Source: Chromatiaceae bacterium (GTDB taxonomy: Bacteria > Pseudomonadota > Gammaproteobacteria > Chromatiales > Chromatiaceae). Taken from it: a DNA stretch of 64,000 bases. The number at the start of each line of letters is the position of its first letter. The first letter of the stretch is position 1. Below are positions 18,443-29,129 of this stretch, in pieces. The translations under genes and the position numbers were made by a program. The DNA is taken from the NCBI GenBank assembly GCA_013426805.1, contig JACDZG010000010.1, positions 32,206 to 96,205 on the forward strand. The letters run 5' to 3'. The notes under the pieces are model-generated. The model worked only from the letters and a program-made list of their open reading frames with translations. It did no database searches and was not told the DNA's origin.

Positions 18443-21217
18443 TCAGCCACCCAGTTTCTTGAGCAGCGCCGCCGCATCCGCGGCCTGCGCCGAGTTGGGG
18501 TTGTCGCGCAACACCTTGCGCAGCACCCCGACGGCCTCGTCCTGGCGTCCCAGACTCTCCAGGGCGACGGCCACGTGATAGCCGATCTCGGTTTGGGTCG
18601 GAAACGCCAGATAAGCCTGTTGCAGAATCGACAGCCCATCGCCTTTACGCCCCGCGTTGTAAAGAATCCAGCCATAGGTGTCGGCGATCTCCGCTCGGTT
18701 CGGTGCCAGATCGTAGGCCTCCTTGGCGGTGGCCTGCGCCCGCGCATCGCCCTGGGCGTGGTAGAGCCAGGCAAGATTGTTCAACAGCAGCGCGTTCTTC
18801 TCGGGCGCCTTCGCGACCACGGACTCATAGACCGCGATGGCATCCTGGGAACGCCCCGCCTGTTGCAGCAAGAGCCCCAGCGACGCCTGGACCTCCAGGT
18901 CATCGGGGTTGGCTTTCGCCCAATCGTCGAGCAGGGCCACCGCGCCGGCGGTATCGCCGGTTTGACTCATGACCGCAGCGAGTTGCCGCGCTGCCACGCT
19001 CGTCTTGTCATGCGCAAACGCTGTCTTGAATGCCGCAACCGCGGCCTTGGGATCGCGCCTGGCGACCTGGACGCTGCCTTCGATCCGATAGCCGACCGCC
19101 CCCTGCGGGAGGGCCTGTTGCAACTCCCGGGCGCTCTGCAGCGCAGTCTCGGTATCGCCGGCCTCCAGCGACACCGCGGCCAGCGCCACCTTGGCATCCA
19201 CGAAGTCGGGCTTGAGCGCCAGGGCTTGCCGAAACGCCTTCTGGGCACCGGACTGATCTTGCCCTTTCCAGCGCGCGCCGCCCGCGAGGTAATGAAGTTG
19301 CGGGTCGTCCGGGTTCGTTCGCAGCAGCAGGTCGAATGAACGGATGGCGTTGGACACCTGATCACCCAGGGTCTGGGCGCGCGCCAGCATCAGGAGCACC
19401 TCTTGGTCCTCGGGGAAGCGGGCATTCAGTTCGCTGGCCACGGCCAGCGCCTTGAGGTAGTTGCCCCGCGTCATGTGGAACCGGGCCAGCAGGAACCCGG
19501 GCTGGGCGGCGGCCGGATTGGCTTCCCCGGCGCGCTCCAGAGCGGCCTCCAGGGCGGCCGGATCATTGCGCAGCTCGGCCAGCGCGGCCAGGCCCATCAT
19601 GGCCCCCAGGTGCTTTGGATCGGCCTTCAGCACCCGCTCATAGCGGCGCGCCGCGGCGTCGAGATCCTTGTTTGCGACGTCAATACGCGCCAGGTTGATC
19701 TCGGCGGTGAAGAATGCGGAGTCCACCGCCAGGGCCTTTTCAAAACGCGCACGGGCACTCGGCAGATCCCCCTTGGCCAGGTACGCAAGACCGGTCAGGT
19801 TGTAGGGGAGAGGCGACTCGGCCCGCCGCTGTTCGAGGCGCTTGCTGGCCTCCAACGCCTGCTCGTACTCCTGTTTCTTCAGATGGGCGAGCACCAGCAA
19901 GACATCCGCTTGTAAAATGTCCTGACCCAGATCGACCGCTGATTGCAACTCATCGATCGCCTTGCCGGTCTCGCCGTCGGCCAGCAGGGACAACGCCAGT
20001 TGCGTGCGCAGCGCGGCCACGTCCGGGGCCTTTTCGACCGCCCGGTTGAGCCATTCCTGACCCCGCTCCTGATCACCCTGCAGCATATACGCGCTGCCCA
20101 GCAACGCCAGGGTTTGCGGGTCTCCATCCGGCGCGACGGGCTCCAGGACCTGGATCGCGCGCTGCGGCTCGCGCTGTTTGATACGGGTCGCCGCCAGCAC
20201 CTTACGGGCCTGCAGATTGCCCGGCGTCACCTTGACGACGTTGCTCAGATACTCTTCGGCAATTGCAAACTCGCCTTCACTATAGCGGATGATGCCGAGC
20301 AGCAACTGGCTTTGCAGGTGACCCGGGATGGCGGATAGGACCCGATCGAACGACTCGCCCGCCTGTTTCCAGTCCCGTTCCTGAAACTGGATGACGCCGC
20401 GCAGATAGCGCGTCAGCGGGACGTCTTGTTGCAACGCGTCGGCCTTGGTCAACTCCTTGCGCGCCTCGTCCAGCTTCTGCGTGCCGATCAAGACCGTGGC
20501 CCGACCCAGGCGCGCCGCCAACCGCCGCGGATCAATGACCAGCACCCGGTCGAACATGGCCAGGGCGGCCGCGTTGTCACCCGCGATGCGATAGGACTCG
20601 GCGCGGATCAGCAAAGCCTCAGGGTTGTCGGGGAACTGCCGCAGGAAGGCGTCCGCGGCACCGACCGTCGCCGCCTGATCACCCTCCTTGAGCGCGACCC
20701 GCAGCAATCCCAAACCGGCCAACTCGCTGTTGGGATCCAGAGTCAATGCCTGGCGATAGCCGGCACGCGCGACCTCGGGCTGGTCCTGGCCCAGCGCGGC
20801 ATCACCGCGCAGAATCAGGGCGCGCACCCGATCAGCCGCCGATAAATCGGTGGCTGCATCCAAACGCGCCAGGGCCTCGTCATATTTCGCCTGGGCGATC
20901 AGGGCCGCAACCAATTCGAGCCGCCACAAGGACGCATCCGCCCCCAGCGCGATCGCGCTGCGCAGCTCTTTCTCCGCCGCCGCGCCATTGCCGACTTGCA
21001 GATAGATCTGCGCCAGCAAGAGGCGGGCGGCGGCATCATTCGGATCCTTCTGTAACCTATTCTTCAGCTCGATGGTGGCGGTCCGCAGGTCACCTTTCTC
21101 GAACAAGGCACGGGCCTTGTCCGTGGCCTCGGAAGCCACCGATGCGCCGCCGGCCAGGCCGACCAACAGCGCCAGCGCCGCCACCAGACGACGCCCGGTC
21201 ATCTTTCGCAAAGCCAT
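18443..21217 (-). CDS. prsT: PEP-CTERM/XrtA system TPR-repeat protein PrsT
   Basis: The ATG at 21217 (MALRKMTGRRL) is preferred because it is preceded by GAGG at good spacing; the frame is open to 21262. The protein has about 924 residues: a signal peptide (hydrophobic ALALLVGLAGGASVASEA) and then TPR repeats along almost its whole length, for example AKYDEALARLDAATDL and GDQERGQEWLNRAVEKAPD. Length, export signal and position beside prsR and prsK match PrsT, the large TPR protein of exosortase/PEP-CTERM exopolysaccharide loci. It is thought to act in the periplasm or at the outer membrane in polysaccharide assembly; the exact partner is not known. It is the last gene of the minus-strand operon sugar transferase-prsK-prsR-prsT. 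Confidence 0.88.
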   Translation of the reverse strand: MALRKMTGRRLVAALALLVGLAGGASVASEATDKARALFEKGDLRTATIELKNRLQKDPNDAAARLLLAQIYLQVGNGAAAEKELRSAIALGADASLWRLELVAALIAQAKYDEALARLDAATDLSAADRVRALILRGDAALGQDQPEVARAGYRQALTLDPNSELAGLGLLRVALKEGDQAATVGAADAFLRQFPDNPEALLIRAESYRIAGDNAAALAMFDRVLVIDPRRLAARLGRATVLIGTQKLDEARKELTKADALQQDVPLTRYLRGVIQFQERDWKQAGESFDRVLSAIPGHLQSQLLLGIIRYSEGEFAIAEEYLSNVVKVTPGNLQARKVLAATRIKQREPQRAIQVLEPVAPDGDPQTLALLGSAYMLQGDQERGQEWLNRAVEKAPDVAALRTQLALSLLADGETGKAIDELQSAVDLGQDILQADVLLVLAHLKKQEYEQALEASKRLEQRRAESPLPYNLTGLAYLAKGDLPSARARFEKALAVDSAFFTAEINLARIDVANKDLDAAARRYERVLKADPKHLGAMMGLAALAELRNDPAALEAALERAGEANPAAAQPGFLLARFHMTRGNYLKALAVASELNARFPEDQEVLLMLARAQTLGDQVSNAIRSFDLLLRTNPDDPQLHYLAGGARWKGQDQSGAQKAFRQALALKPDFVDAKVALAAVSLEAGDTETALQSARELQQALPQGAVGYRIEGSVQVARRDPKAAVAAFKTAFAHDKTSVAARQLAAVMSQTGDTAGAVALLDDWAKANPDDLEVQASLGLLLQQAGRSQDAIAVYESVVAKAPEKNALLLNNLAWLYHAQGDARAQATAKEAYDLAPNRAEIADTYGWILYNAGRKGDGLSILQQAYLAFPTQTEIGYHVAVALESLGRQDEAVGVLRKVLRDNPNSAQAADAAALLKKLGG

Positions 21218-21245
21218 GCCAGTCACCTCTCTCAAGCGTACGGGT

Positions 21246-22604
21246 TCAGCAGGACAAGTCATGTTTCTTCATCAGGTTGTAGAGTGTCGGACGGGTCACG
21301 CCCAGCAGATCCGCGGTGCGTGAAATATTGTTCTCCGTGATGATCATGGCCCGCTGGATTGCCTGCTGCTCGGCGCGATCCCGGACCTCGCGCAGATTGA
21401 ACGGCTCCTGGGGGGCCAGCGTATCATTGAGATCCAGATCCTCAGGGCTGAGTTCAGTGCCCTCGGCCATGATCACGGCACGCTTGATCCGGTTTTCCAA
21501 TTCCCGGACATTACCCGGCCAGGGGTACTGTTCGATCAGGCGCAACGCATTGGCGGTGAAATCCCGGATGGGCCGCTTGTGCTGCATGGCAAAACGGCGC
21601 AGAAAAGCACGCGCCAGCACCAGGGTATCGCCGCTGCGGGCGCGCAGCGGCGGTACCACAATACTGGTCTCGTTGATGCGGTAGTAAAGGTCTTCACGGA
21701 AGCGGCCCTCTTTGATCAGCGCCAACAAGTCCTGATGGGTCGCGCACACGACGCGCACATCCACCGGAATCTCCCGCCGTCCGCCGACCCGCTCGATGAT
21801 CCGCTCCTGGAGAAACCGCAGGAGCTTACACTGCAGAGTCAACGGGAGATCACCAATTTCATCGAGGAACAACAGCCCACCTTCGGCCAACTCGATCTTG
21901 CCCGGGGTGCTTTTGACGGCCCCGGTAAAGGCGCCTTTCTCGTACCCGAACAACTCGCTTTCCAGCAGGTTCTCGGGGATGGCGGCGCAGTTGATCGCCA
22001 CCAGTTTCTTATCCTTACGGTTGCTCAGCGAGTGCAGTATCCGCACCAGGATTTCCTTACCCGTTCCGCTCTCGCCCAAGATCAGAGTCGTGGCATCGGT
22101 CGGTCCCAATTTCTCGACCATGCGGCAGACCTTGAGCATCTCGGGGCTGACCGCGATCAACTCGCGAAACGGGGAAGTCGAGGCGGCTGACGACAGTTTG
22201 CGGTTCTCCGCTTCCAGCCAATTCAGACGGCCGGCACGCGCCACCATGAGCGCCAGGATTTCCGGATCGATCGGCTTCTCGTAAAAGTCGTAGGCACCCA
22301 TGCCAATGGCACGGACCGCGTTGCCGCGGTCATCATGACCGGTGACCACGATCACCTTGATGGCCGGGGCGATCGTGAGAATCTCCGCCAACGTGCGGTA
22401 GCCCTCACTGACCCCGCCGGGATCCGGCGGCAACCCAAGATCGAGCAACACCACCCCCGGTTCGAAACGCCGCACCTCCGCAAGCGCTCCCTCCCGATCA
22501 CCCGCGACGGCAATCTCAAAGCGATCGAAGCTCCAACGCAACTGGCCCCGCAAGCCGAGATCGTCTTCGACGATCAACAACCGGTTGTTCATTTCGTCCA
22601 TCAT
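21246..22604 (-). CDS. prsR: PEP-CTERM-box sigma-54 response regulator PrsR
   Basis: The protein has 452 residues. The start directly abuts the prsK stop (TGA-ATG); a second ATG one codon later is possible. The receiver domain (1-120) carries acidic residues in VEDD and the phospho-acceptor Asp in LLDLGLP near residue 55. The AAA+ sigma-54 interaction domain (~150-380) has Walker A GESGTGKE, the GAFTGA loop that contacts sigma-54, and [10 protein letters not shown] as Walker B. The C-terminus is a Fis-type helix-turn-helix ([20 protein letters not shown]). It is the cognate regulator of PrsK and should activate sigma-54 promoters of PEP-CTERM genes, such as the candidate at 18136-18151. Confidence 0.95.
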   Translation of the reverse strand: MMDEMNNRLLIVEDDLGLRGQLRWSFDRFEIAVAGDREGALAEVRRFEPGVVLLDLGLPPDPGGVSEGYRTLAEILTIAPAIKVIVVTGHDDRGNAVRAIGMGAYDFYEKPIDPEILALMVARAGRLNWLEAENRKLSSAASTSPFRELIAVSPEMLKVCRMVEKLGPTDATTLILGESGTGKEILVRILHSLSNRKDKKLVAINCAAIPENLLESELFGYEKGAFTGAVKSTPGKIELAEGGLLFLDEIGDLPLTLQCKLLRFLQERIIERVGGRREIPVDVRVVCATHQDLLALIKEGRFREDLYYRINETSIVVPPLRARSGDTLVLARAFLRRFAMQHKRPIRDFTANALRLIEQYPWPGNVRELENRIKRAVIMAEGTELSPEDLDLNDTLAPQEPFNLREVRDRAEQQAIQRAMIITENNISRTADLLGVTRPTLYNLMKKHDLSC

Positions 22605-24731
22605 TCAACCCGCTGAAACGGCACACTCGGTCTGCGCCTCGGCCACCTCGACCGGAACCAGGATTCGGAACAGGGTACCATGTCCGGGGGCGCTGTCCAC
22701 GAAGACCTGCCCGCCGATCGACATGATGAACTCACGCGCTTCATAGGCGCCGATCCCCATGCCGGTGAGTCCCTTGGTCGAATCGAACGGCGTGAACAGT
22801 CGCTCCCGGACGAAGTCGGCATTCATTCCGACACCGTTATCGCGGACTTCGATGACCGCCGCGGCTGCGGACTGCTGGAGGCGCACGACCACCCGACCGT
22901 CCCGCGGAGTGGCCTCCTGTGCGTTCTGCACCACGTGGGAGACGACCGACGTCAAACGGTCAGGGTCAACGCAGATGTTCAACGGCGTCTGCACCGACAT
23001 GTCCAGCACCGGAACCGGTTCCTGGATCGCGCGCGCGCGGACCACCTCGGCCACCACCAGCCGCAGGTCCACGCGGACACCCTTGGTGGGCTGCGGCTGG
23101 TCGCGAAGTTGCGCCAGCAACCGACTCATCTTGTCCACTGAATGTTTGATGGTATCGATCGCGTCGTCCACGAAGGCCGGATTCCGGCGGTGGCGCTCGG
23201 CATTTTTCACGACCAGCGAAAGCTGCGCAATCAGGTTCTTCAGATCATGGACCACGAACGCGGACAACCGGTTGAAACCCTCAAATTGACGCGCATCCGC
23301 CAGCGCCTGAGCCGCGTGATCGAGCGCGAGGAAACTCGAGGCCTGACGTCCGGCCGTCTTCAGCATATCCATGACCTCCCAGTTGACGACCTGCGGCGCA
23401 CGCGGACTCACCAGCATGACGAAACCCAGCAGTGCGTCGTCATGCTGCAGCGGCACGATCAGCCACAACCGCTCGTCCGCGAGCAGCCCGGCCGGTACCT
23501 CGAGCCCGTCATAGACATCCGGATCACGACGCAACTCCGCGAGATTGATCACCGGGTGACGCTGCTCCAGAAACCCTGCCAGTTGCGTCATATCGGTCGC
23601 TTTGTCCACCGTTGCTTCCGCCAAGTTCCAGGCCCGCGCGTGCTCGTACCGCCCACCGTCGTTGCGCAGCCAGAGCACACCGCCGGGACTATCGACCAGT
23701 TCAGCGAGCGCAAAGACCACCCGCTCCGGCAGCGTCGCCTGGAGCGCCCGGCCGGATAACGCATCGATCAAGTGCAGCCACTCCTCCCGATAGTCATAAC
23801 GGTGCTTGAAGAAATGCTTGCTGACGAACACCTTGAGCCGTGAGCGCAGGTTTCCCGAGAACAGCAGCACGACCAGGACCATCCCCGCACCAAAGAAAAA
23901 CGCCGTCTGAATGGCGGCGCTCCACTCGCCGCCGTAATAGCGGATGTAATAGCCGACGAGGGCCATAACGAGCAAATAGACACCGGCCGCGAATAGTGCC
24001 GTAGAATGGAAAACGGCCGTGCGCGAGACGAAAAGATCGAACGACCACTGCGGATTACGCGCCGCCGAGATACCGATCAGCGGGGCAGCCAACACGCTGG
24101 CCGCGCCGCGGGCAAGCCAGATGTCCTGATCCACGCGCTGAAACAGCAAGGCATCGGCGAAAAAAAAGAAGTCGAACGCGAAGAGCCCCCCGACACCCAA
24201 ACAAAGGTACTTGACCCCCCAGCGATGCTGCCAGGGCGTATTGCGGTAAATCTGCTCGATGAGTACCAGAACAGCAACCGCGGTCAACAAGGCGAAGACC
24301 AGCCGCATCACGCCGAGCTCGACACCAATCCAGGGCTGTACCCAGACCACGAACCCATTCAGCGGCAACACCAGCAGCAGCGTGACCATCAGCGCACCGA
24401 ATCGCACCCAGCGCAGCAACTGCTTGCGCGCGCGATGGCCGGCAGTCTGCACCTCCAACAACCGGATAAAAAACAGAACCCAGGCCAGGTTACGGAGGGC
24501 CTCGCAAACCCACATCCATTCGCTCGACAAGGTATGGGATGTCGCCTGCCAGGCGAGGAACCCTGCCCACAGCGCACTGGTGAAGACAGCGAAAACCAGG
24601 AGTCCGCCCTGCAGTCGGCCATGCCAACCAGTGAGCAGGACCATACCGAGCAGCGTGAAGAGCAATGCGCAGAGCCCGTACCCGAATACGCCGATCAGAC
24701 TGGCGATGGATGCAGCGGCCGGCACCGTCAT
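22605..24731 (-). CDS. prsK: PEP-CTERM/XrtA system membrane histidine kinase PrsK
   Basis: The protein has 708 residues. The first ~300 contain roughly eight to nine hydrophobic membrane segments. A GAF-like region covers ~320-470. The dimerisation/phosphoacceptor site is FVVHDLKNLIAQL with the His near 493. The ATPase domain (~590-700) shows the N box (HVVQNAQEA), the G1 box (VRDNGVGM) and a later Gly box (GLTGMGIGAYEA). HDLKN with a long membrane N-terminus is characteristic of PrsK. The gene starts 5 bp after the sugar transferase stop and ends next to prsR, so kinase and regulator are co-transcribed. The signal it senses is unknown. Confidence 0.95.
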   Translation of the reverse strand: MTVPAAASIASLIGVFGYGLCALLFTLLGMVLLTGWHGRLQGGLLVFAVFTSALWAGFLAWQATSHTLSSEWMWVCEALRNLAWVLFFIRLLEVQTAGHRARKQLLRWVRFGALMVTLLLVLPLNGFVVWVQPWIGVELGVMRLVFALLTAVAVLVLIEQIYRNTPWQHRWGVKYLCLGVGGLFAFDFFFFADALLFQRVDQDIWLARGAASVLAAPLIGISAARNPQWSFDLFVSRTAVFHSTALFAAGVYLLVMALVGYYIRYYGGEWSAAIQTAFFFGAGMVLVVLLFSGNLRSRLKVFVSKHFFKHRYDYREEWLHLIDALSGRALQATLPERVVFALAELVDSPGGVLWLRNDGGRYEHARAWNLAEATVDKATDMTQLAGFLEQRHPVINLAELRRDPDVYDGLEVPAGLLADERLWLIVPLQHDDALLGFVMLVSPRAPQVVNWEVMDMLKTAGRQASSFLALDHAAQALADARQFEGFNRLSAFVVHDLKNLIAQLSLVVKNAERHRRNPAFVDDAIDTIKHSVDKMSRLLAQLRDQPQPTKGVRVDLRLVVAEVVRARAIQEPVPVLDMSVQTPLNICVDPDRLTSVVSHVVQNAQEATPRDGRVVVRLQQSAAAAVIEVRDNGVGMNADFVRERLFTPFDSTKGLTGMGIGAYEAREFIMSIGGQVFVDSAPGHGTLFRILVPVEVAEAQTECAVSAG

Positions 24732-24736
24732 GGCGA

Positions 24737-26110
24737 TCAGCGCGCACCTTTGCTGAACAACACAACCTCGACTGTTTGCAGCAGGATCACCAGATCGAGG
24801 ATCAGCCCGGCGTGTTTGACATAGTAGAGGTCGTATTCGAGCTTGCGCCGGGCATCTTCCGCATCGGAACCGTAAGCGTAGAGGAGCTGCGCCCAGCCGG
24901 TGACCCCGGGCTTGACCCGATGACGCGCCGCATAATACGGAATGCGGGCCGATAATTCCTGCACGAACTCGGGACGTTCGGGGCGCGGCCCGACCAGACT
25001 CATCTCGCCCTTGAGGACATTGAAGAGCTGCGGCAGCTCATCCAACCGGGTCTTGCGAATGAACGACCCGAGCGCGGTAATACGCGGATCATTCTTGGCC
25101 GCCCAGCGCGCGACCCCGTCGGCCTCCGCGTCGACCCGCATACTGCGAAACTTATGCACATGAAACAGCCGGCCGTGCTGCCCGACGCGCACCTGGTGGT
25201 AGAGAATCGGATCCCGCCCGCGTGACTCGATGAGACTGGCGATGGTGACCAACAGCATCAGTGGGAAGGCGACGCTCAGCATCACGAGCGCCGCCGTCAC
25301 GTCGAACAACCGCTTGGTCAGCCGCCCGCCGAAATTCATCCGGAACCCATTGGTCGAGAAAAAAACCCAGCTGGGATAAAGCAGGTCGATCTTGATGATC
25401 TGCAGCTCTTTTTCAAAAAATGACAGCAGATCCAGCACCTCAAATCCGCTCAACTTACAATCGACCAATTCATCGACCGGCAGCTTACCTCGCTGATCGT
25501 CGGCGGCAACCACGATCTCATCGACTGAATGCGCCATGGCCAATTCCAGCAGCGACCGATCCGCGGGCAACAGTTTGGCGTTGTCGACCGTCACCTGGCT
25601 GCGCGGTAACTGGACGTAGCCCACGACCAGGAAACCCAGGTTCCGGCCATGCTCCAACGCGTCGGCAATCGAGTGTGCGTTGACGCCGGCACCCAGCACC
25701 AGCACGCGGCGGCGCCGCGACTCAACGTCGACCAGGCGCGCAAACAATTCGCGCACCAGACTGATACCGATGAACGAAAAGACCAGACTCAAGCCAACGA
25801 CGCCGCGCCCCATGAATAGAAACGGCACCGCGTAGAAGCCGACGGCCAGCAGTACCAACCCCAGCACGAAGGCCAGACCCAACCGGACCACGAAGCCGGC
25901 TTCCTGCGCTTGGCCGCCGTGCTGGTAAAGACCCATGGAAAGCATGGCCACGCTCATGCCGACGGCGAAAAAAAGACCGGTGGCAACCCAGGAAACGGGC
26001 GAGACATCGGGCGGCAGTACCCATCCGAACCGAAAAAAGGCGCCGAACTGGGACGCCAGAAAAAAAACGATCGCCTCAAAAACGCCGAGGTAGACGTAAG
26101 TTCTCGACAC
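24737..26110 (-). CDS. TIGR03013-type undecaprenyl-phosphate sugar phosphotransferase of the PEP-CTERM EPS locus
   Basis: I place the start at the GTG at 26110 ([17 protein letters not shown]), preceded by GAGGG at 7 bp; the frame runs to 26371 but the extension is low-complexity basic sequence. The 457-residue protein has four to five N-terminal membrane helices, a Rossmann-like central region ([17 protein letters not shown]), and a C-terminal bacterial sugar transferase domain. That domain starts with [14 protein letters not shown] and has the hallmark motifs [26 protein letters not shown] and [13 protein letters not shown]. It should transfer a sugar-1-phosphate to undecaprenyl phosphate, the first step of repeat-unit assembly. 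It heads the operon with prsK, prsR and prsT. This is the family normally found beside prsK in exosortase A genomes. Confidence 0.92.
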   Translation of the reverse strand: MSRTYVYLGVFEAIVFFLASQFGAFFRFGWVLPPDVSPVSWVATGLFFAVGMSVAMLSMGLYQHGGQAQEAGFVVRLGLAFVLGLVLLAVGFYAVPFLFMGRGVVGLSLVFSFIGISLVRELFARLVDVESRRRRVLVLGAGVNAHSIADALEHGRNLGFLVVGYVQLPRSQVTVDNAKLLPADRSLLELAMAHSVDEIVVAADDQRGKLPVDELVDCKLSGFEVLDLLSFFEKELQIIKIDLLYPSWVFFSTNGFRMNFGGRLTKRLFDVTAALVMLSVAFPLMLLVTIASLIESRGRDPILYHQVRVGQHGRLFHVHKFRSMRVDAEADGVARWAAKNDPRITALGSFIRKTRLDELPQLFNVLKGEMSLVGPRPERPEFVQELSARIPYYAARHRVKPGVTGWAQLLYAYGSDAEDARRKLEYDLYYVKHAGLILDLVILLQTVEVVLFSKGAR

Positions 26111-26542
26111 GTTCTTACCCTCTTTGTATACACGCCTGCGCCCACCGAGGTCACGCGGCCAGTTGTGCGGCGATCTGCACGCGCACACTCGACGACGACG
26201 CGTTTTCCGGCCCCGGCATCCTATCACAGACGACGCGGCAACCAAGTCAAGCGTTCGCCGGGGCGGCAAAGCGCCGCGGTCGCAATGGGGTCGGCGCACT
26301 GTTAAGATATCAGACGATGTGCCAAGGCGGCGGAGGATATCTGCGGCCCCGATAGCGACCCCGGTGGCCATTCCAAACCCCGGCGACGCGATCGGATTCC
26401 CAGGCCTGCGCCCACCCGAGTCGGCCAGCCACCCGCCGGGGCGTGATCCAGGCCGACGACCTCATGATCGAGGCCGTACTCCATGACATGAAGCCACGCG
26501 TCTCCAGGGAGCAGGCGGACGGGCGGCGGTGAGTCTGAATCG
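26111..26542. other. Divergent intergenic region
   Basis: The sugar transferase operon (minus) and the epimerase (plus) diverge from this 432-bp region, so it should contain promoters for both. I see a perfect sigma-54 -24 element on the minus strand (TTGGCACA, about 26320-26327) but its -12 partner is poor. No gene is evident. Confidence 0.35.
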
Positions 26543-27550
26543 ATGAAAGTCTTGATCACCGGCAGCGCCGGTTTTATCGGCTCCAACCTGGCCTTGCGGC
26601 TGCTGGAGCGCGGCGATCAGGTCATCGGGGTCGACAACCTCAATGACTATTATGACGTTGCCCTCAAGGAGGCGCGACTGGCCCGCACCCTGGGTCACCC
26701 GGCCTACACGGATCTCCGCATCGATATCGAGGACAGCGCCAAGATGCGCGAAGTCTTCGCGACCCATCGACCGGAACGGGTGGTGAATCTTGCCGCTCAA
26801 GCCGGCGTGCGCTATTCGATCGAGAATCCGATGGCCTATGTCGCGACCAATCTGGTCGGGTTCGCGAATGTCCTCGAGGGCTGTCGTCATACCGGCGTTG
26901 AGCACTTGGTCTACGCCTCCAGCTCATCCGTCTATGGGGCTAATACCAAGATGCCCTTTTCGGTCCGACACAATGTCGATCATCCGGTGAGCCTGTATGC
27001 TGCAAGCAAGAAAGCCAACGAGCTGATGGCTCATACCTATAGCCATCTGTACGACCTGCCGAGCACGGGCTTGCGCTTTTTTACTGTCTATGGCCCCTGG
27101 GGCCGGCCGGATATGGCCCTGTTCAAATTCACCCGGGCGATCATTGCCGGGGAACCCATCGACGTTTTCAACTATGGCAAGCATCGCCGGGATTTCACCT
27201 ATATCGACGACATCGTCGAAGGTGTGATCCGCGTCCTGGATCGGGTCCCCCAAGGCAACCCCGAATGGTCCGGCGATGCGCCGGATGCCGCCAGCAGCCG
27301 GGGCCCCTTTCGTCTCTACAATATCGGCAACAACAACCCGGTCGAATTGATGGAGTATATCGCCTTACTGGAACAAAGCCTGGGACTCAAGGCCGAGCTG
27401 AACCTGTTGCCGTTGCAACCTGGAGATGTACCCGACACCTATGCGGACGTGAGCGAACTGGTACGCGATACGGGCTATCATCCCAACACCTCGGTCGCCG
27501 ATGGGGTCGCCCGCTTCGTCGCCTGGTATCGGGACTTCTACCAGGTGTGA
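26543..27550 (+). CDS. NAD-dependent UDP-sugar epimerase (UDP-glucuronate 4-epimerase type)
   Basis: The 335-residue protein is an extended short-chain dehydrogenase: the NAD-binding glycine motif GSAGFIGS lies at residues 7-14, the VDNLNDYYD block follows strand 2, the catalytic Ser/Thr region is YASSSSVYG and the catalytic YxxxK is YAASKK near residue 151. The signature [16 protein letters not shown] is typical of UDP-glucuronate 4-epimerases of capsule loci (CapI/RkpK-neighbour type), which make UDP-galacturonate. The ribosome site is weak. The gene converges with rdgC (8 bp apart). It probably supplies an acidic sugar for the exopolysaccharide made by the surrounding loci. Confidence 0.88.
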   Translation: MKVLITGSAGFIGSNLALRLLERGDQVIGVDNLNDYYDVALKEARLARTLGHPAYTDLRIDIEDSAKMREVFATHRPERVVNLAAQAGVRYSIENPMAYVATNLVGFANVLEGCRHTGVEHLVYASSSSVYGANTKMPFSVRHNVDHPVSLYAASKKANELMAHTYSHLYDLPSTGLRFFTVYGPWGRPDMALFKFTRAIIAGEPIDVFNYGKHRRDFTYIDDIVEGVIRVLDRVPQGNPEWSGDAPDAASSRGPFRLYNIGNNNPVELMEYIALLEQSLGLKAELNLLPLQPGDVPDTYADVSELVRDTGYHPNTSVADGVARFVAWYRDFYQV

Positions 27551-27558
27551 GCCGCACC

Positions 27559-28470
27559 TCAGGCGGCCGGGGCGGTGTCACTCATCAAACCGAACAAGGT
27601 GTCGAGACGCGCGATCAGCGCGCGCAGTTGCAGTGCCATCAGGGCGAATTCCGCGTCCAGCCGTGCTGCCGGGTCATCGCCGTCGTCGAGTTCGTCGAGC
27701 AGGGCGTCGCCCACCCGCAGGCGCTTGAGCGACAGATCGTCCGCGAGCACGAAAGCCAGTCGCTCATCCCATTCCAGAGCCAGTTTCACCACCTGCATAC
27801 CGGCACGCAGATGATTGAGAATCTCCTCACTGGTCAGGTCCTGACCCTTGCAGCGGATCACGCTGCCGCTGTCCTCGCTGTCGCGCAGCTCACAGGCATC
27901 GGCCGGGACGAAATCGGCAGGAGCCCCCCCTTCCAGCAGCCAGGCGGTGAGAATCCCCGCCGGCGGCTGCCGCGGGGCCGGTGGCTTGGCCGGCAGGGTC
28001 TCCAGGGTCTGGCGCAGCATGGATACGACCTCTTCCGCCTGCTTTTCGCTCCCCGCGTCAACCACCAGCCAATCAGACTCGGTGTCGATATAGAGCCAGG
28101 TGCGTCGCGACCGGGTAAAGGCGCGCGGCAACATCTCCCCGACCACTTGCTCACGCAAGGCCCGCCGCTCGGAGCGGCCGACATCGCGTGCTTCGCCGGT
28201 CTCGATCTCGGCAATGCGCTCATCCACCGCCTCGGCCACGGCCGCGGACGGCAGCAGACGCTCCTGCTTGCGGGCGCACAGCAGCAGACAACCGCCGACC
28301 CCATGCACCAAGGCCGCCGTCTCCTCACCCAGCGGTGCAGACCAGCCCATGACCGCCGTCTCCACCGGCCCGCACGGCCGGAACCGGCGCGTCCCCAGCA
28401 GCGCCTCCAGTGCTGCGGCATCATGACCAAACGGCGTCCCCAAATGGTAGATCCTGGCGTTCTTGAACAT
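27559..28470 (-). CDS. rdgC: Recombination-associated protein RdgC
   Basis: The ATG at 28470 (MFKNARIYHLG) is preceded by AGGGGA and gives 303 residues, the same length as E. coli RdgC; a longer frame to 28656 adds only low-complexity Arg/Ser sequence and was rejected. Family features visible are the N-terminal MFKNARIY start, FRPCGPVETAVMGWSAPLG, the LLLCARKQERLLPSAAV block and a hydrophilic C-terminus. RdgC forms a dimeric ring on DNA and limits RecA-mediated recombination. It is a core gene of gammaproteobacteria and betaproteobacteria. It diverges from the membrane protein gene at 28574 and appears functionally separate from that operon. Confidence 0.95.
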   Translation of the reverse strand: MFKNARIYHLGTPFGHDAAALEALLGTRRFRPCGPVETAVMGWSAPLGEETAALVHGVGGCLLLCARKQERLLPSAAVAEAVDERIAEIETGEARDVGRSERRALREQVVGEMLPRAFTRSRRTWLYIDTESDWLVVDAGSEKQAEEVVSMLRQTLETLPAKPPAPRQPPAGILTAWLLEGGAPADFVPADACELRDSEDSGSVIRCKGQDLTSEEILNHLRAGMQVVKLALEWDERLAFVLADDLSLKRLRVGDALLDELDDGDDPAARLDAEFALMALQLRALIARLDTLFGLMSDTAPAA

Positions 28471-28573
28471 CGCAAATCCCCTGGTGAAAAGGGGCGGGAT
28501 TATGACCGAGCGGGACCGCCGGGGGTACCACAATCCTTGTCGGACACGCTTGGAGGCAAGAGAGGAGCGGGCG

Positions 28574-29128
28574 ATGGCCGCCGCGGATGAGCCGCGAATC
28601 GCCGCGTTATGCCCGGAACCGCTGGCGCCGGGGTCCGTTCTTGAGCGGATCGGCACCCTGGGTCTCCCGGCCGCGACGCTCTCGCTGGGGTCGCTGCTGG
28701 CGCTCGTGATCGTCCTGGCGGCGCTACAACACAGCGCCGCGCTGCGCTCGGATTACAGCTTTCCCGCGCTGCCCGCGCGCTGGTTGTGGCTGGTCGCACT
28801 GGGATCAGCGGCCTTGGCCTGGAGCATCGTCGGCGTCGGCAGCCGACGACCGGGCCCGCTCTGGCCGCGGCTCTGGGCCTTGTCGCTGGCCCTGACCGCA
28901 TCACTCGTCGTCGTCGGCACCCTGGCGCAACCCCTGCTGCAATCGCACTGGCTGCCCAGCGCGCAAGTGCACGCGGTGGTGACCGCTGTCCTGGCCGCCG
29001 TGCTGTCCCTGACACCGCGCCTGGCCCGAATCCGCCCCGACAGCCCCTGGATCGCCCGCATCACACCGCTGGCCTTCCTGACGACATTGGTCTTAATCCT
29101 ACCTCCGGCGCTGCTGGGTTCCTTCTGA
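28574..29128 (+). CDS. Small multi-pass membrane protein heading the GTPase operon
   Basis: I chose the ATG at 28574, preceded by AGGAG at good spacing, giving 184 residues; the frame is open from 28463. Hydropathy suggests four to five transmembrane helices, for example LGSLLALVIVLAALQ, WLWLVALGSAALAWSIVGV, LWALSLALTASLVVVGTL and LAFLTTLVLILPPALLG. There is no recognisable domain. Its stop is one base before the ATG of the P-loop protein at 29130, so the two are translationally coupled. It may tether the system to the membrane, but that is inference. Confidence 0.65.
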   Translation: MAAADEPRIAALCPEPLAPGSVLERIGTLGLPAATLSLGSLLALVIVLAALQHSAALRSDYSFPALPARWLWLVALGSAALAWSIVGVGSRRPGPLWPRLWALSLALTASLVVVGTLAQPLLQSHWLPSAQVHAVVTAVLAAVLSLTPRLARIRPDSPWIARITPLAFLTTLVLILPPALLGSF

Positions 29129-29129
29129 C

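Noticed and set aside
26318..26336. Sigma-54 promoter upstream of the sugar transferase operon
   Set aside because: The -24 half is perfect, but the -12 half lacks the GC doublet at the required spacing.
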